A stretch of DNA of 64,000 bases. It comes from Mesorhabditis belari (lineage: Eukaryota; Nematoda; Chromadorea; Rhabditida; Rhabditidae). Shown piece after piece: positions 21,104 to 31,364 of this stretch. Location of the stretch: positions 992,001 through 1,056,000 of the forward strand of contig CAUEEP010000933.1 in assembly GCA_958450365.1 (NCBI GenBank). Direction: 5' to 3'. How positions within the stretch are numbered: the first letter of the stretch is position 1; each line of letters begins with the position of its first letter. The translations under genes were made by a program, and so were the position numbers. The notes below the pieces were generated by a model. The model did not search any database, was not told the DNA's origin, and was given only the letters and a program-made list of their open reading frames with translations.

Positions 21104-23524
21104 ATGGCTGTGTATAAACAACTCTTCTCGGCTCCACTGGTATGTCGATCAACGACTCAACGTGATGCGGAGTTTCTGGTCGTTGATTACGACAGAAAGG
21201 GAGCTGGAACCCAGCCGGTGAGTATGTTTACATTCTTTTTTTAAAGATAATAATGAGAAATTCAAATTGTTTGCTAAGTTCTGTTCAAGATATCCTAGAT
21301 TTTATCAACCTAGGGGATTCTTCTAAACATATGGAATTTAAATAAGCGATTAAATGTGTAATTTGTTGACTTTTTCTATCTTGTACTATCTGAGACCTAT
21401 AATTTTTCATTTACAGTATATGAAATTTGGAAAAAACGATCGAAGCCCGCAGCTTGTAAAGATTACGAATACGCATGCAAGCGAGGCTATGTGTGTTCAA
21501 GTATGTTAAAATTTTAAAACCTATTTATTTAGAAATCTAATGATTTCTATTTCTTTTTCAGATTTTTCCTCCGCTTCCAAAGATAGCCTGGGATAAGCCT
21601 TTCAACAACCTCTGGATGACGATGGAAAATGATTGGCGTCTTGAAATCGATGGTGAAGTTGTGCCTTGGAGGTAAGAATTTGAATAGATCCTAAGTATTA
21701 GGTTAATGCAAAAGTTTTTTCATGTTTTTCGTCTGCCGTTTCAAACCAACAAATGCACCAATTAACCTACGTTTGATTTCATTAGAAAAATTCATTATTT
21801 ATCTACAAAATAACATTAAAACGGGTTTAAAAAAATTTTATGTTTGGATTTTCTTGAGAGTATGAAGTCGGGTAACCAAAAAGGGCTAACTCGATGATAC
21901 CGTTTAAATATCTTAGCTAAAAAAAACCTATCTTCGTGTTAATAGATAAAAGATAGCGAAAAAAAAGTTTGATATTTCGTCAACATTTGCGAGAAATTCA
22001 TTCAGCCAATTCTTTCGTAGAGTTTTTTATAGATTTTTACGAAAAAGGCGTTTTTCACACTCAAATTTGCTTGAAAGTGAACCGAAATTGATTTAAAAAG
22101 ATCGAGATGGAATAAAAAAAGACTTTTTTTATAAAGCAAACTATAAATTAATTGGTGAATTTGTTACTTTTTTAGAGGAGTACGAAGAAAATGAAAACCA
22201 TTTCTGCATCAACCTAATAGATGTGTACCTAAATGCTAAGTAGATAGACACTTAAATAGTAATTTTATTATTCTTGACAATTGTAAATAGAGTTACATTT
22301 TAAGTATTGACCAAGTAATATTCTAATTATAAAAAGTATTTAAATGATCATTACACTATTTTATTAAGTTTTACGACTTTACTATACATTCTTATCGTTC
22401 CAGACTTCGAACAGGCATTAAAGAGCCACGTTTCAAGATGCTAGTCTTGGACGCCGGAGTGACAAAGGAAATACAAGTGGTGGCAAAAACCGGTAGGTGT
22501 ATGTTGCTAGAATTGTACGAATTTTAACTTTTAGTTGAACCAGGACCTTATGGTTTGACGATTGTTTCGTGGTGTAAAGGCCAGACAGTTGCCGACGAAG
22601 CGTGCGTTTCTATGCAGAAATATGGAACACCGTTTCGTCGAGGCGTTAACGGCATCACATCACTGAATAATGATGGTAGGATCTTTTATTTTGAAGAACT
22701 TTAAGAAATACTTTTTATCTCTATAATTTCAGCTAAATTCTTCGCAGAGTTTTGCGAACAATGTGTCAACGTGACCGATGCCGCGCTTCAATTGGAATCA
22801 GGTATCGGTGAGATATCGGTAACACCTCGCGAACAGCACATCTTCGCGGTGCTCGATGGAGTAGTCGAGGCGGTGTCACGCTCGCCATCACCAGGATTGT
22901 CGACGCCATTGACGGTTTTAACCCCAATCACTTTCACCAACACGAAAAGCTCTACTCCATCTCCAAAACAAAAGCAAGGTAAATGAATTTCGTTTCTTTT
23001 CTTGTTGTTATAAGAAATTCCAGTAAATTTTAATTGTAAATTTTTCCAGATCCGGTTTTGGTGCCACTTCCTGATTTAACAGCCGCTCAATTACAGGGCA
23101 TCACCACTTCGACGTTTGGTGAGAGAGTTTTTCTGTTTTAAATTGTAAAATCTAATCTTGAAGTGTCACCCACCGTCTCACATATGGTCACCGCAACGCC
23201 AAATAAAGAAAACAGAAAAAGAAATCGCCGATCGGGCTTCTTGCTTCGAAGGGGTTGGCTCAAAGTGGCTGAGAAAGAAGACGACCACGCAATGCAACCT
23301 AGCACATCAAAGTTAGAGGTAAGGGAAACTAAAATTTTGAAAATCTTTTGAATTATTTCTTTTTCAGGATCACGATGTGGATTTGGAAGATAATTTTCTT
23401 GATTACAAGAAGCCGACCACCAACACTTTTCAATTACCTCCAGGTTCGTGATTTATCATTAAATGTGTAGCATTTTTTAGATTTATGTAAATTTAAGTAT
23501 TTTTTTATCTCAGGATTTCGATAG
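21104..23524 (+). CDS. Ten-exon protein of unknown function (364 residues)
   Basis: Exons in consistent phase: 21104-21217, 21417-21500, 21562-21671, 22404-22492, 22535-22675, 22733-22978, 23050-23118, 23164-23318, 23368-23443, 23514-23524 (stop TAG). A TTTTCAG acceptor 27 bases before the ATG suggests trans-splicing. The N-terminal ~190 residues alternate hydrophobic and polar residues like a beta-rich domain (FGKNDRSPQLVKITNTHASE, then CVQIFPPLPKIAW, RLEIDGEVVPWR, EPGPYGLTIVSWCKG). The ITNTHASE segment faintly recalls MSP-type folds, but I do not claim homology. Residues ~225-290 are Ser/Thr/Pro-rich and low complexity. A basic stretch near residue 300 (NKENRKRNRRSGFLLRRGWL) could be a nuclear-localisation or nucleic-acid-binding segment. 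The tail is acidic. No signal peptide or membrane segment. The gene structure is solid; the function is unknown. Confidence 0.85.
21698..22217. mobile_element. Mariner-type MITE (520 bp) in an intron
   Basis: It starts TTAGGTTAATGCAAAAGTTT and ends with the complement of TTAGGTTGATGCAGAAATGG, flanked on both sides by TA. The ends begin like mariner termini (TTAGGTT) but differ from the other mariner here, so they belong to another subfamily. The interior is AT-rich with no transposase remnant. It is inserted in the intron between exons 21562-21671 and 22404-22492. Confidence 0.85.
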
Positions 23525-23799
23525 CGCCTACAAACAACAACTATCTCAACAACCAACTGGCAACTGAGCAACAATGAATTTAATCTGTCAACAACAAATT
23601 ATTTTCTTTTTTTTCGGTATTTTATGGACACCTTTTTGTCCATATTTTTGCGTTTTTAAAATTTTTGAATATTTTTGGATTCTTGGTGGGTGTTCACCCT
23701 TTGTAGTGACATCCATCAATGTTTTTGTTTTTATTTAGTTTTGAGTTTTTACAATAAATATTTTAACACTAATCAGAAACTGCTCGGTCAATTGAAACT

Positions 23800-24760
23800 T
23801 AAAATATGGAGCAGAAGCGGCTTTTAAGCTTTTAGGCCAGAAGAGGCTTTCAAGCCTGGAAAGCTTTGATTCCTGTGAGACTTTCAGACCTGAAAGTATT
23901 TGAAGCGTGAAAAGGATTCCAGTACTGAAAGATAGCTTAATCAATACAGTACTTACATATATATTCTCGTTTTTCTAATAATTGTACAATTATCAACGAA
24001 TAAAGATTTTCAGGCTTAAAAGCTTTACAGTAATCAAGCTTTTCAGGCTTGAAAGCCTTACAGTAATTGTATAGTGAACCCTGTAGTACTCCAAGGTGTC
24101 AACAAGGTGACTTTGTTAACAAGGTAACTTTGTTGACAAGGTGACCTTGTTGACAAGGTAAGTCACCTTCATTTTCCCAGTTTTAACAATATATTAGGGC
24201 TGTTTTCTCAGCGTTTATCCCACCGGGATAGACGTTAATAAAAATACCTAAAAAATGAACGTTTATCGCAGTCGTTTTCAGTCCTGAAAGCCTTTCAGGT
24301 CTGAAAGCCTTACAGTAATCAAAGCCTTTTCAGTACTGCAAGCGTTTTCAGGCCTAAAAGCCTTTTCTTGATCAGGCGTCATCAGCGTCTATCCCACCGG
24401 AATAGACGTGTGTTTATAGACACAACAATGTTTACCCCCAACGCTTTCAGACCTGAAAGCCTCACAGTAATCAAAGCTTTTCAGTACTGAAAGCTTTCAG
24501 GCGTGAAAGCCTTAGAGTAATCAAAGTGTTTCAGTCCTGAGAGCCTTTTCAGTACTGAAAGCCTTTTCAGGCCTGAAAACGTTTTCAGGCCTGAAAGCCA
24601 CCTTTTATATTCCACCTTTTATAAAGAAATTGCCCTTTAAAAGATTGGGGGTAACCTTTTTAAAGGTGATTTGATCCTTGTAAGGCTTTCAGGCCTGAAA
24701 AACTTTGATTACCGTAAGACTTTCAGTGCTGAAAAGGCTTTTAGTACTGAAAAGGAAAAG
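23800..24760. repeat. Cluster of palindromic units (TTCAGGCCTGAA / TTCAGTACTGAA)
   Basis: Dozens of partial or complete palindromes such as ctttcaggcctgaaagc and tttcagtactgaaa are joined by gccttacagtaatcaaagc. Two copies of gcgtctatcccaccgg(g/a)atag and gttgacaaggtgac repeats lie between. It is a cluster of short palindromes with variable spacing, not a simple tandem array. Related units occur at 28.30-28.41 and 30.40-30.44 kb. It lies downstream of the 21.1-23.5 kb gene. Confidence 0.85.
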
Positions 24761-24761
24761 C

Positions 24762-25008
24762 TTACAGTTTACTGAACAAGTTATAGTTTTCTATAATACA
24801 ATTTCATTACCTACATTTTAAAAGCAACCCCAAGTCGATCGGTCAATAGTAAGTGGAGATATGCGACAAAAGAGAATCTGAGTTGGACTACTCTTCTCTT
24901 TTGTCTCATATCTCCACTTACTATTGACCGATCGACTTGGGGTTGGTTTTAAAATGTAGGTAATGAAATTGTGTTATAGAAAACTATAACTTGTTCAGTA
25001 AACTGTAA
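24762..25008. mobile_element. 247-bp foldback MITE
   Basis: Nearly perfect inverted arms of about 105 bases start TTACAGTTTACTGAACAAG and end with the complement, with a ~30-base loop around gagttggactactc. Arm identity is high, suggesting recent insertion or conversion. No coding capacity. Confidence 0.9.
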
Positions 25009-25870
25009 TATAACAACATAGTGAAATTTTCGGTCAAAGTTCACCTACTTGTCTGAAAAGGTCAATCCATTTAAAAGGTCTATAACTCAAGATCTAAATA
25101 TTCAATCGACTTCTGCTTACTATCATTGGAATCTACGTTAAATTTCAGTCAAGAAATGTATAATTTGTTTTATAGACTTACCAATAAAATTATGGATTCT
25201 AATATCAAATTACCATGAAAAATGGACCAGTTTGCGTAATTAGTTAAAAAAAATCAGCTAATTAGACAGTAAAGAAAGTCTTTTAGATTTGAAAAGCTTT
25301 TTAGGCTTAAAAGGCTAAAACGACTTCAACTTTCTTTTCTTCATGTGCTTATCGCTACATTTACAAAACAAATTCTCTATTTCCTGACTTAAATTTCATG
25401 TAAATTCTAATAAACAAAACCAAAGGTTGATTCAGCTTTGAAATTTTGAGTTATAAACATTTTCAAAATATCCTCACTTTCAAATAAGTAGTGGAACTTT
25501 GACCACAGTTTTCTCTATGTTTTTATATGAAAGTATACTAAGTAAATTGTGGTTTTGCGTAACAAAATTTTGTCATACACATTTTAAAATTACTTTCAAG
25601 TTGATCCGTTAATTCGAAGTGAAGATATGGAGCAAAAGAAAAAAGTAGTCAAATTCCGCTTAAGAATAGTACATTTGTAAAGAAAAAAGATTACTTTTTG
25701 TGAGGCGACTCCTGGTTTTTTTGACAGATTTGAATTCTACATTCAAAACTACGTTTAGAGTTTGTAGTACTACAAACTTTTAAGTTTGCAGTACTGCAAA
25801 GTTTGCAAAGTCTGATAGCAGATGTGAAATTTGCAAAAAGAAAGCAAAACTTGAGAACAATTATATCGGT
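25009..25870. other. Intergenic, repeat relics
   Basis: AT-rich spacer before the F-box-like gene. A segment at about 25445-25600 (gtagtggaactttgacca, tatgaaagtatactaagtaa) recurs at about 29945-30090, showing a dispersed repeat. No gene is seen. Confidence 0.6.
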
Positions 25871-25970
25871 TTGAAGCCAATTACGTTTTCCGTTCCGTTC
25901 CGTTCGGCATTTTCTCCGTTTTCGTCATTTCAATCATCCATTACTCACTCCCAATCATACTGCCGAAAAA

Positions 25971-26987
25971 ATGACTTTCAAGAATTTCCCTTCTTTACCG
26001 TCTCTATTGAAAAAGCAAATTATCGAAAAGTTAATGGTGTTCGACGCGCTTCAAATGCTGAAAGTGAATCACGATCTGCGCTCATTCGTCCTCATTACCG
26101 GGCCGATCCCAAAAAATGTCGACTCGGTGCTCCTTTCGTTGTCCAACCCGGTAATAAACGAAAAAAATGGTGAGATTGTGGCTGAAGCAATAGGGATCAG
26201 GATAACTCTACACCCTTCCTTTCGGCTGTATTTTGCGAGCGATGAGGAAGAAGTCGAGAAGCACAGATATTGGAAGGACTCTGCAGAAATGATTGTAGGA
26301 ATAAAGCCCCAGCACGGGCGACTCTTTCGAAAGCTCACTTTTTTCGCCCATCTAGTTATAGATTGTCAGGATGAAGGGAAAATGAATCCTCGTCAGTTTG
26401 ATTTCCTCAAGTTTTGGTCGCTCAAGTCGAGAAAACCCTTGCGAACCTTTGCCCTCACATTCAACAGTGATTCGAGTCTCGCTCGTTCACTTCTCTTGAC
26501 GTGTAGTTCGATTCAAGTGAGCGAAGACGTATTCATCTTTTTTTTAAACAATCTTCATAATGATGCCCATCGTGAAATCTCGAGATTTATGGAGAATCAT
26601 TGGGCACTCGGCAAAATCTGCTTCATGAATTTTCCCATTGCAATCATCAAGGAAAACGTTTCTTTTATGAAAGAAAATGTATCGTTCTTAGTTACTCTCG
26701 AGAATTGGGAGGATTTCATCGATTGTGTCAAAATCTTCGTGAAAAGCAATCGTTTCAATGAGAATAATGGAAATCAAATTCAAATCCATTTCTATGGGGG
26801 TGAAATAAGGAGAGGAGATCGAAGATACGAACAAATTACTCGCATCTTTCAAAATCACATACCACACGTTGAGAAGAGAGAATTTACCAACCAGGAAATA
26901 CTTAGCTTTCATCGACCTCCATACATTTTTCGCTTTCAACTTAAATTCTTCTTAGATTGGTGTTCTTTTTTCAAAATCTTCCCTTGA
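25971..26987 (+). CDS. F-box-like nematode protein (338 residues, intronless)
   Basis: An uninterrupted frame opens with MTFKNFPSLPSLLKKQIIEK and LMVFDALQMLKVNHDLRSFV. This fits the nematode F-box pattern (short start, leucine-rich helices, 'L..L.....I...L...D.L.L..V...L'). Such proteins normally bind an SKP1-like adaptor of a cullin-RING ubiquitin ligase through this end and a target through the rest. The remaining ~270 residues alternate hydrophobic strands and loops without a motif I can name with confidence. Nematode F-box/FTH proteins are typically 300-370 residues, which fits. No signal peptide. The ATG at 25971 is preceded by aaaaa, and the frame contains no in-phase stop for 338 codons despite the AT-rich setting. 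F-box assignment is inference. Confidence 0.75.
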   Translation: MTFKNFPSLPSLLKKQIIEKLMVFDALQMLKVNHDLRSFVLITGPIPKNVDSVLLSLSNPVINEKNGEIVAEAIGIRITLHPSFRLYFASDEEEVEKHRYWKDSAEMIVGIKPQHGRLFRKLTFFAHLVIDCQDEGKMNPRQFDFLKFWSLKSRKPLRTFALTFNSDSSLARSLLLTCSSIQVSEDVFIFFLNNLHNDAHREISRFMENHWALGKICFMNFPIAIIKENVSFMKENVSFLVTLENWEDFIDCVKIFVKSNRFNENNGNQIQIHFYGGEIRRGDRRYEQITRIFQNHIPHVEKREFTNQEILSFHRPPYIFRFQLKFFLDWCSFFKIFP

Positions 26988-27203
26988 AATCCTCAAGTTT
27001 ACATTTTCTTATTGATTTTTGAACATTTTGAGATTTGTAACTTGGGTAAGGTGTGACTTTACTCTTTATATTGTAGTACTCATTTATTATAGAGTACTAG
27101 GGAGTATAGGATCTATCAAGTGTAATAATATGCTGTAATAATAAATGCTCTTTTCATGTTTGTTGACGAAAATTTATTCAAGATTTATTACTTAAACAAA
27201 AGA
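26988..27203. other. Short spacer between convergent genes
   Basis: AT-rich spacer between the F-box-like gene (plus) and the gene ending at 27204 (minus), with possible polyadenylation signals (aataaa on either strand, e.g. around 27140). Nothing else is seen. Confidence 0.5.
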
Positions 27204-28008
27204 TCAAAAGGTCGGGCGAAAAAGGCGAAATTCTTTGCCGTTGCGTCTAGGTGGAAGCATTGGGCAACTAGACGTTGCTGTCAAGGCATCACTGTGAAAT
27301 TTTGGACGGGACGGGTGCCGTTTCTCTGGAAAGAAGAACACAGGAAATGAGAAAAATGGCCAGCACTATTTGCTAGAGACTATATGATACATTAGGCCTT
27401 ATTGCTTTATGTATGAAATGTTTACATCACGCTTAGTGTATGCAAAACTCAAAAAACCAACCGGCAAATCGGTGCCAACTCGAAGCACCTTGACCTCGAG
27501 AACAAGTACCGATCCAAGCGGGGCTAAAGAAAACAAGTTATGTATTAGTTTTTATCGAATAACAAAACGAATCCGAAAGATTACCCCTGCAAATGAAGTC
27601 GAAAGTTTGCGTTTGGTTGATCCCCAGGGTGAAGGTGTAGCGGTCGCCGAGAAGGATTCCATTGTGAGCGGCAAAGTTCCAAATGTCAGTGGACACCAAC
27701 TAAAGAAAAACTAAATCACGATCTCGGCAAACAAACAAACAAATAGAAGAGATAATCTTCAACAAACCAACCTCGATCGTAATAGGGCGATACGCATCAA
27801 GATTGATAATCTGCAGAGATTTGCGATCGTCAGTCCGGATCCAATTACGGTGAGTCTAAAACATCATTTGAATGACATAAAATAAACGTAACAAAAAACT
27901 CACGAAATCATTCCCAGTGAACACGACAAAACCGAGGGCAACGTCGACAAAGCCACGATCGTCAAGAGGTGCAGGGCGCTCGACGGAACTACCTCCCAAT
28001 CCATTGTT
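27204..28008 (-). CDS. Unrecognised multi-exon gene, 5' end missing
   Basis: Five minus-strand exons in consistent phase: 28008-27904 (NNGLGGSSVERPAPLDDRGF, VDVALGFVVFTGNDF), 27855-27772 (THRNWIRTDDRKSLQIINLD), 27699-27585 (LVSTDIWNFAAHNGILLGDR, then YTFTLGINQTQTFDFICR), 27523-27462 (APLGSVLVLEVKVLRVGTDL) and 27326-27204 (RNGTRPVQKFHSDALT... RLFRPTF, stop TGA). All are bounded by good AG/GT sites. About 145 residues are seen. They look like an extracellular or cytosolic beta-strand domain; the GD..TF.LG.....F / LVLEVKVL pattern loosely recalls FKBP-type folds, but the match is too weak to call. An in-frame stop lies just upstream of the first exon, so at least one 5' exon is missing; none is seen before the MITE region at 28.2 kb. 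Confidence 0.6.
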
Positions 28009-28249
28009 CTAAACTTTAAAAAATTAAAAGAATAACGAAAGTAGAGACTTAAACACGAAATTATAAAAGTGTCCAAAAGAGGCTAACTCTATACTCATCT
28101 ATATACCAAAAAATTCAAAAGTTATCAAAAGATAAGTTCTACTACTCTGAGAGAAAAACCCAGGAATAAATTTAAAAAACCCACTTGAGCGGCCATTTGA
28201 GCGAAGATGCAAGAAAAATGATCAGACAAAACATTATGAATTCTTTTAT

Positions 28250-28417
28250 ATGGGGCTTAAATGCAAATTTTTGAAATATGAATGCAAATTTTTTTCCTAT
28301 TCAGGCCTGAAAGCCTTTTTAGGCCTGAAAAGGGTTACAGTACTGAAAAGGCTCTCAGTACTGAAAAGCCTTTCAGGCCTGAAACAACTTTCAATACTGA
28401 AAAGACTTTTAGTAATG
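28250..28417. repeat. Palindromic TTCAGGCCTGAA units
   Basis: Five or six units (ttcaggcctgaaagcc, cagtactgaaaag) of the same type as at 23.8-24.8 kb, next to the following MITE cluster. Confidence 0.75.
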
Positions 28418-29295
28418 AGTACAGTGTATGAGGATCATATTGAGTCCTCGCTTTTTCCACCATATCTTCACTTCCAGTTAACCGATCAACTTGTGGTTGT
28501 TCTTAAAATGTTCCTTATAAAATTTCCTATCAGAAATTGACAATCTCCTTAGCAACTTTACAATATAAACATAAAGGAAATCTCGGTCAAAGTTGGACTA
28601 AATTTCTACAAGGTTTACCGTCAAGATACGGTAAAAAGCCTAAGCAAACTTTAGGTTTTAAGTGCAAATTTGGATTCTACACAAGATTTGGACCTAGAAA
28701 AAGTACTTTATAAGATATTGAGTAAAGGTTTTCTTCCCTTTTAAGATGATCTTCATACACTGTACTAGGATCATATAAAATCGCGATTTTATATGATCCT
28801 AGTACAGTGTATGAGGATCATATTGAATCCTCTCTTTTTCCACCATATCTTCACTTCCAGTTAACCGATCAACTTGTGGTTGTTCTTAAAATGTTCCTTA
28901 TAAAATTTCCTATCAGAAATTGACAATCTCCTTAGCAACTTTACAATAAAAACATAAAGGAAATCTCGGTCAAAGTTGGACTAAATTTCTACAAGGTTTA
29001 CCGTCAAGATACGGTAAAAAGCCTAAACAAACTCTAGGTTTTAAGTGCAAATTTGGATTCCACACAAGATTTGGACCTAGAAAAAGTACTTTATAAGATA
29101 TTGAGTAAAGGTTTTCTTCCCTTTTAAGATGATCTTCATACACTGTACTAGGATCACATAAAATGCCTTTTTTTTATGATCCTAGTACAGTGTATGAGGA
29201 TCATATTGAGTCCTCGCTTTTTCCACCATATCTTCACTTCCAGTTAACCGATCAACTTGTGGTTGTTTTTAAAATGTTCCTTATAAAATTTCCTA
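28418..29295. mobile_element. Three head-to-tail copies of a 349-bp MITE
   Basis: Copies at 28418-28766 and 28801-29149 are near-identical and complete. A third, 29184-29295, is truncated. Each begins AGTACAGTGTATGAGGATCA and ends with the imperfect complement. Between copies 1 and 2 lies a perfect palindrome (28752-28815) centred on aaaatcgcgatttt. No transposase. Confidence 0.85.
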
Positions 29296-29660
29296 CTAAG
29301 GTGATATTTCCTTGACTAATATCGCATTGCGATTTTAGTCAAAATTTGACTGATTTCTTTGACTAATATCGTATGCGATTTTAGTCAAGATTTGACCGAT
29401 TTCTTTGACTAATATCGCATTGCGATTTTAGTCAAGATATTCACGATTTCCTTGACTAATATCCTATGCGATTTTAGTCAAGATTTGACTGATTTCTTTG
29501 ACTAATATCGTATTGCGATTTTAGTCAAGATATTCACGATTTCTTTGACTAATATCGTATGCGATCTTGCATCTTGCATCTTGCGATCGTAAGCATCTTA
29601 GGGGCAAGATGATCTTAGGGGCAAGATGCTCTTGGGGGCAAGATCATCTTGGACGTGTCT
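29296..29660. repeat. ~58-nt tandem repeat with internal palindrome
   Basis: About five units, each with gactaatatcgcattgcgat and ttttagtca, which can fold back, separated by ttgactgatttcttt-like spacers. It is followed at 29563-29655 by a shorter set of gcaagatgatcttaggg. Regular spacing gives a superficial CRISPR look, but the spacers are near-identical. Confidence 0.85.
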
Positions 29661-31364
29661 TATCGTATTTATCAAGTCTAACATTCTAACACTTGTATCC
29701 GTGTCTTAAAGTATTTACCAAGAAATTGCCCACCGAACAATAGAAAGTTTATAAATAGGAAGTTTAAATGCTATTTGTTAGTCGACTTTACACACGAAGA
29801 CCGACTGCGCGATTTTTGTTCTCAAAATCGAAAAAATTAGAACAAAAATCGCGCGCTTGCCCATCGGGCAATCTCTTAATAATTTAACCCCTTTTATTAA
29901 GAAATTGCCCACCGGACAATTTCTTAATAATCTAGATGCTTTTATCAAGATTTTGAGTTATAGACCTTTTAGAAATATCCACACTTTTAAATAAGTAGTG
30001 CAACTTTGACTGAAGTTTTCTCTATGTTTTTATATGAAAGTATACTAAGTAAGTTGTGGTTTTGCATAACGAAATTTCATCAGACACATTTTAAAACTAT
30101 ATAAGTAAATATAAGATATACAAGTAAATATTTACAAGTAAATATAAGATATACAAGTAAATATTTACAAGTAAATATAAGATATACAAGCTATTAGTAT
30201 CTATGCTTGTAAATATGCCGAGCTTGTATATATGCCGACCTTTTCTAAGCTTCGTACAATTGTTAGTACAATTGTTAAGTAAAAAAATGCTTTTTGTTAG
30301 TTAACCCTTGATCATTTGTTTTAAGTTAACGTTAAGCTTCGGGTTAATCCCTAAAGATCGATTCCACGAAGACTTTGCTCGGGGCAAGGTCATTGTAGAT
30401 TCCTGAAAAGGTCTTCAGGCCTGAAAAGGCTTTCAGTACTTTGTATTTCTCAAACACAACCTCATGGGCTACGATATCAATTTAGGAGCGAAAGAAGAAA
30501 TTTTTCGCCCTTCAATTTCTTCTTCGCTTCTGTCCAAAAGCTATTGGTGATCTTTTCTGCCATATTTTCCGCTTTTCGATTGATTCCTTGTTAGAATAGA
30601 CTTTTATATCGTGTATATCGTTTTAAACGCATATCTTATTGGTTTTAAGCATTTCTCTGAATTTCGGTGTTTTTGTGCGTTTTTAAACTTTTTAAGACCA
30701 TACCGTATCACATATCACTCAATAATCTAAAAGAATGGACTTGTCTGGTATTATATTTCACTAACAGCACTTATCCGTCCGGATAAGTGCTGACAAATGC
30801 ACGGAATCTATCAGTCTGGATCCTTACGGATAAGTGCTGATTTTATTATTATATTTATTTATTATTATAATTTATCAAATCAAATAATAATAAAAATTTT
30901 AAGCTTTCACTGTCCCGACTAGAAACTAGATACTTATCTTTAAGTTTTTCCTTATTTTACATTTCCTTATTAAAATGTGCAAATGGTAATAAAATACAAC
31001 TCAGAAAGATCGAAATCAAGAAGAAAACTTCAGAAAATATATAAAAGAAACAAGCCACTCGATTCAACGATTGATTTGATTTTCAAAGACACCAAAAATT
31101 TCAAGTTTATATCATAATAGACTTATAATACGGTAATCATTACATTGATATCGATATCAATAACATTGATCAATATCAATAAAATCGATCAAGACGATCA
31201 TTACATTGATCAGTAACAATAAAATATCAATACCAATTTTACGAGTATGCAAAATTTTAGTCTCTATTTATTTTGTTAAAATTGAGTCACTTCAGCTGAA
31301 GAAATCTCTTAGTTTTTTCCCTGAAGCCAACTATAATTTTTTTGTTCAAAAGCTTTTTGAAATA
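29661..31364. other. Intergenic with small repeats, no gene
   Basis: It contains inverted pairs (aagaaattgcccaccg(g/a)aca at 29720 and 29900; acaaaaatcgcgcg with its complement at 29810-29850), a 48-nt tandem repeat of aagatatacaagtaaatatt (30100-30190), the 30.53-30.65 kb repeat, and palindromes around acttatccgtccggataagt (30770). No exons are seen. Confidence 0.6.

Noticed and set aside
29296..29575. CRISPR-like array (palindromic repeats with even spacing)
   Set aside because: Spacers are near-identical, the genome is eukaryotic, and no cas genes exist; it is a tandem repeat.
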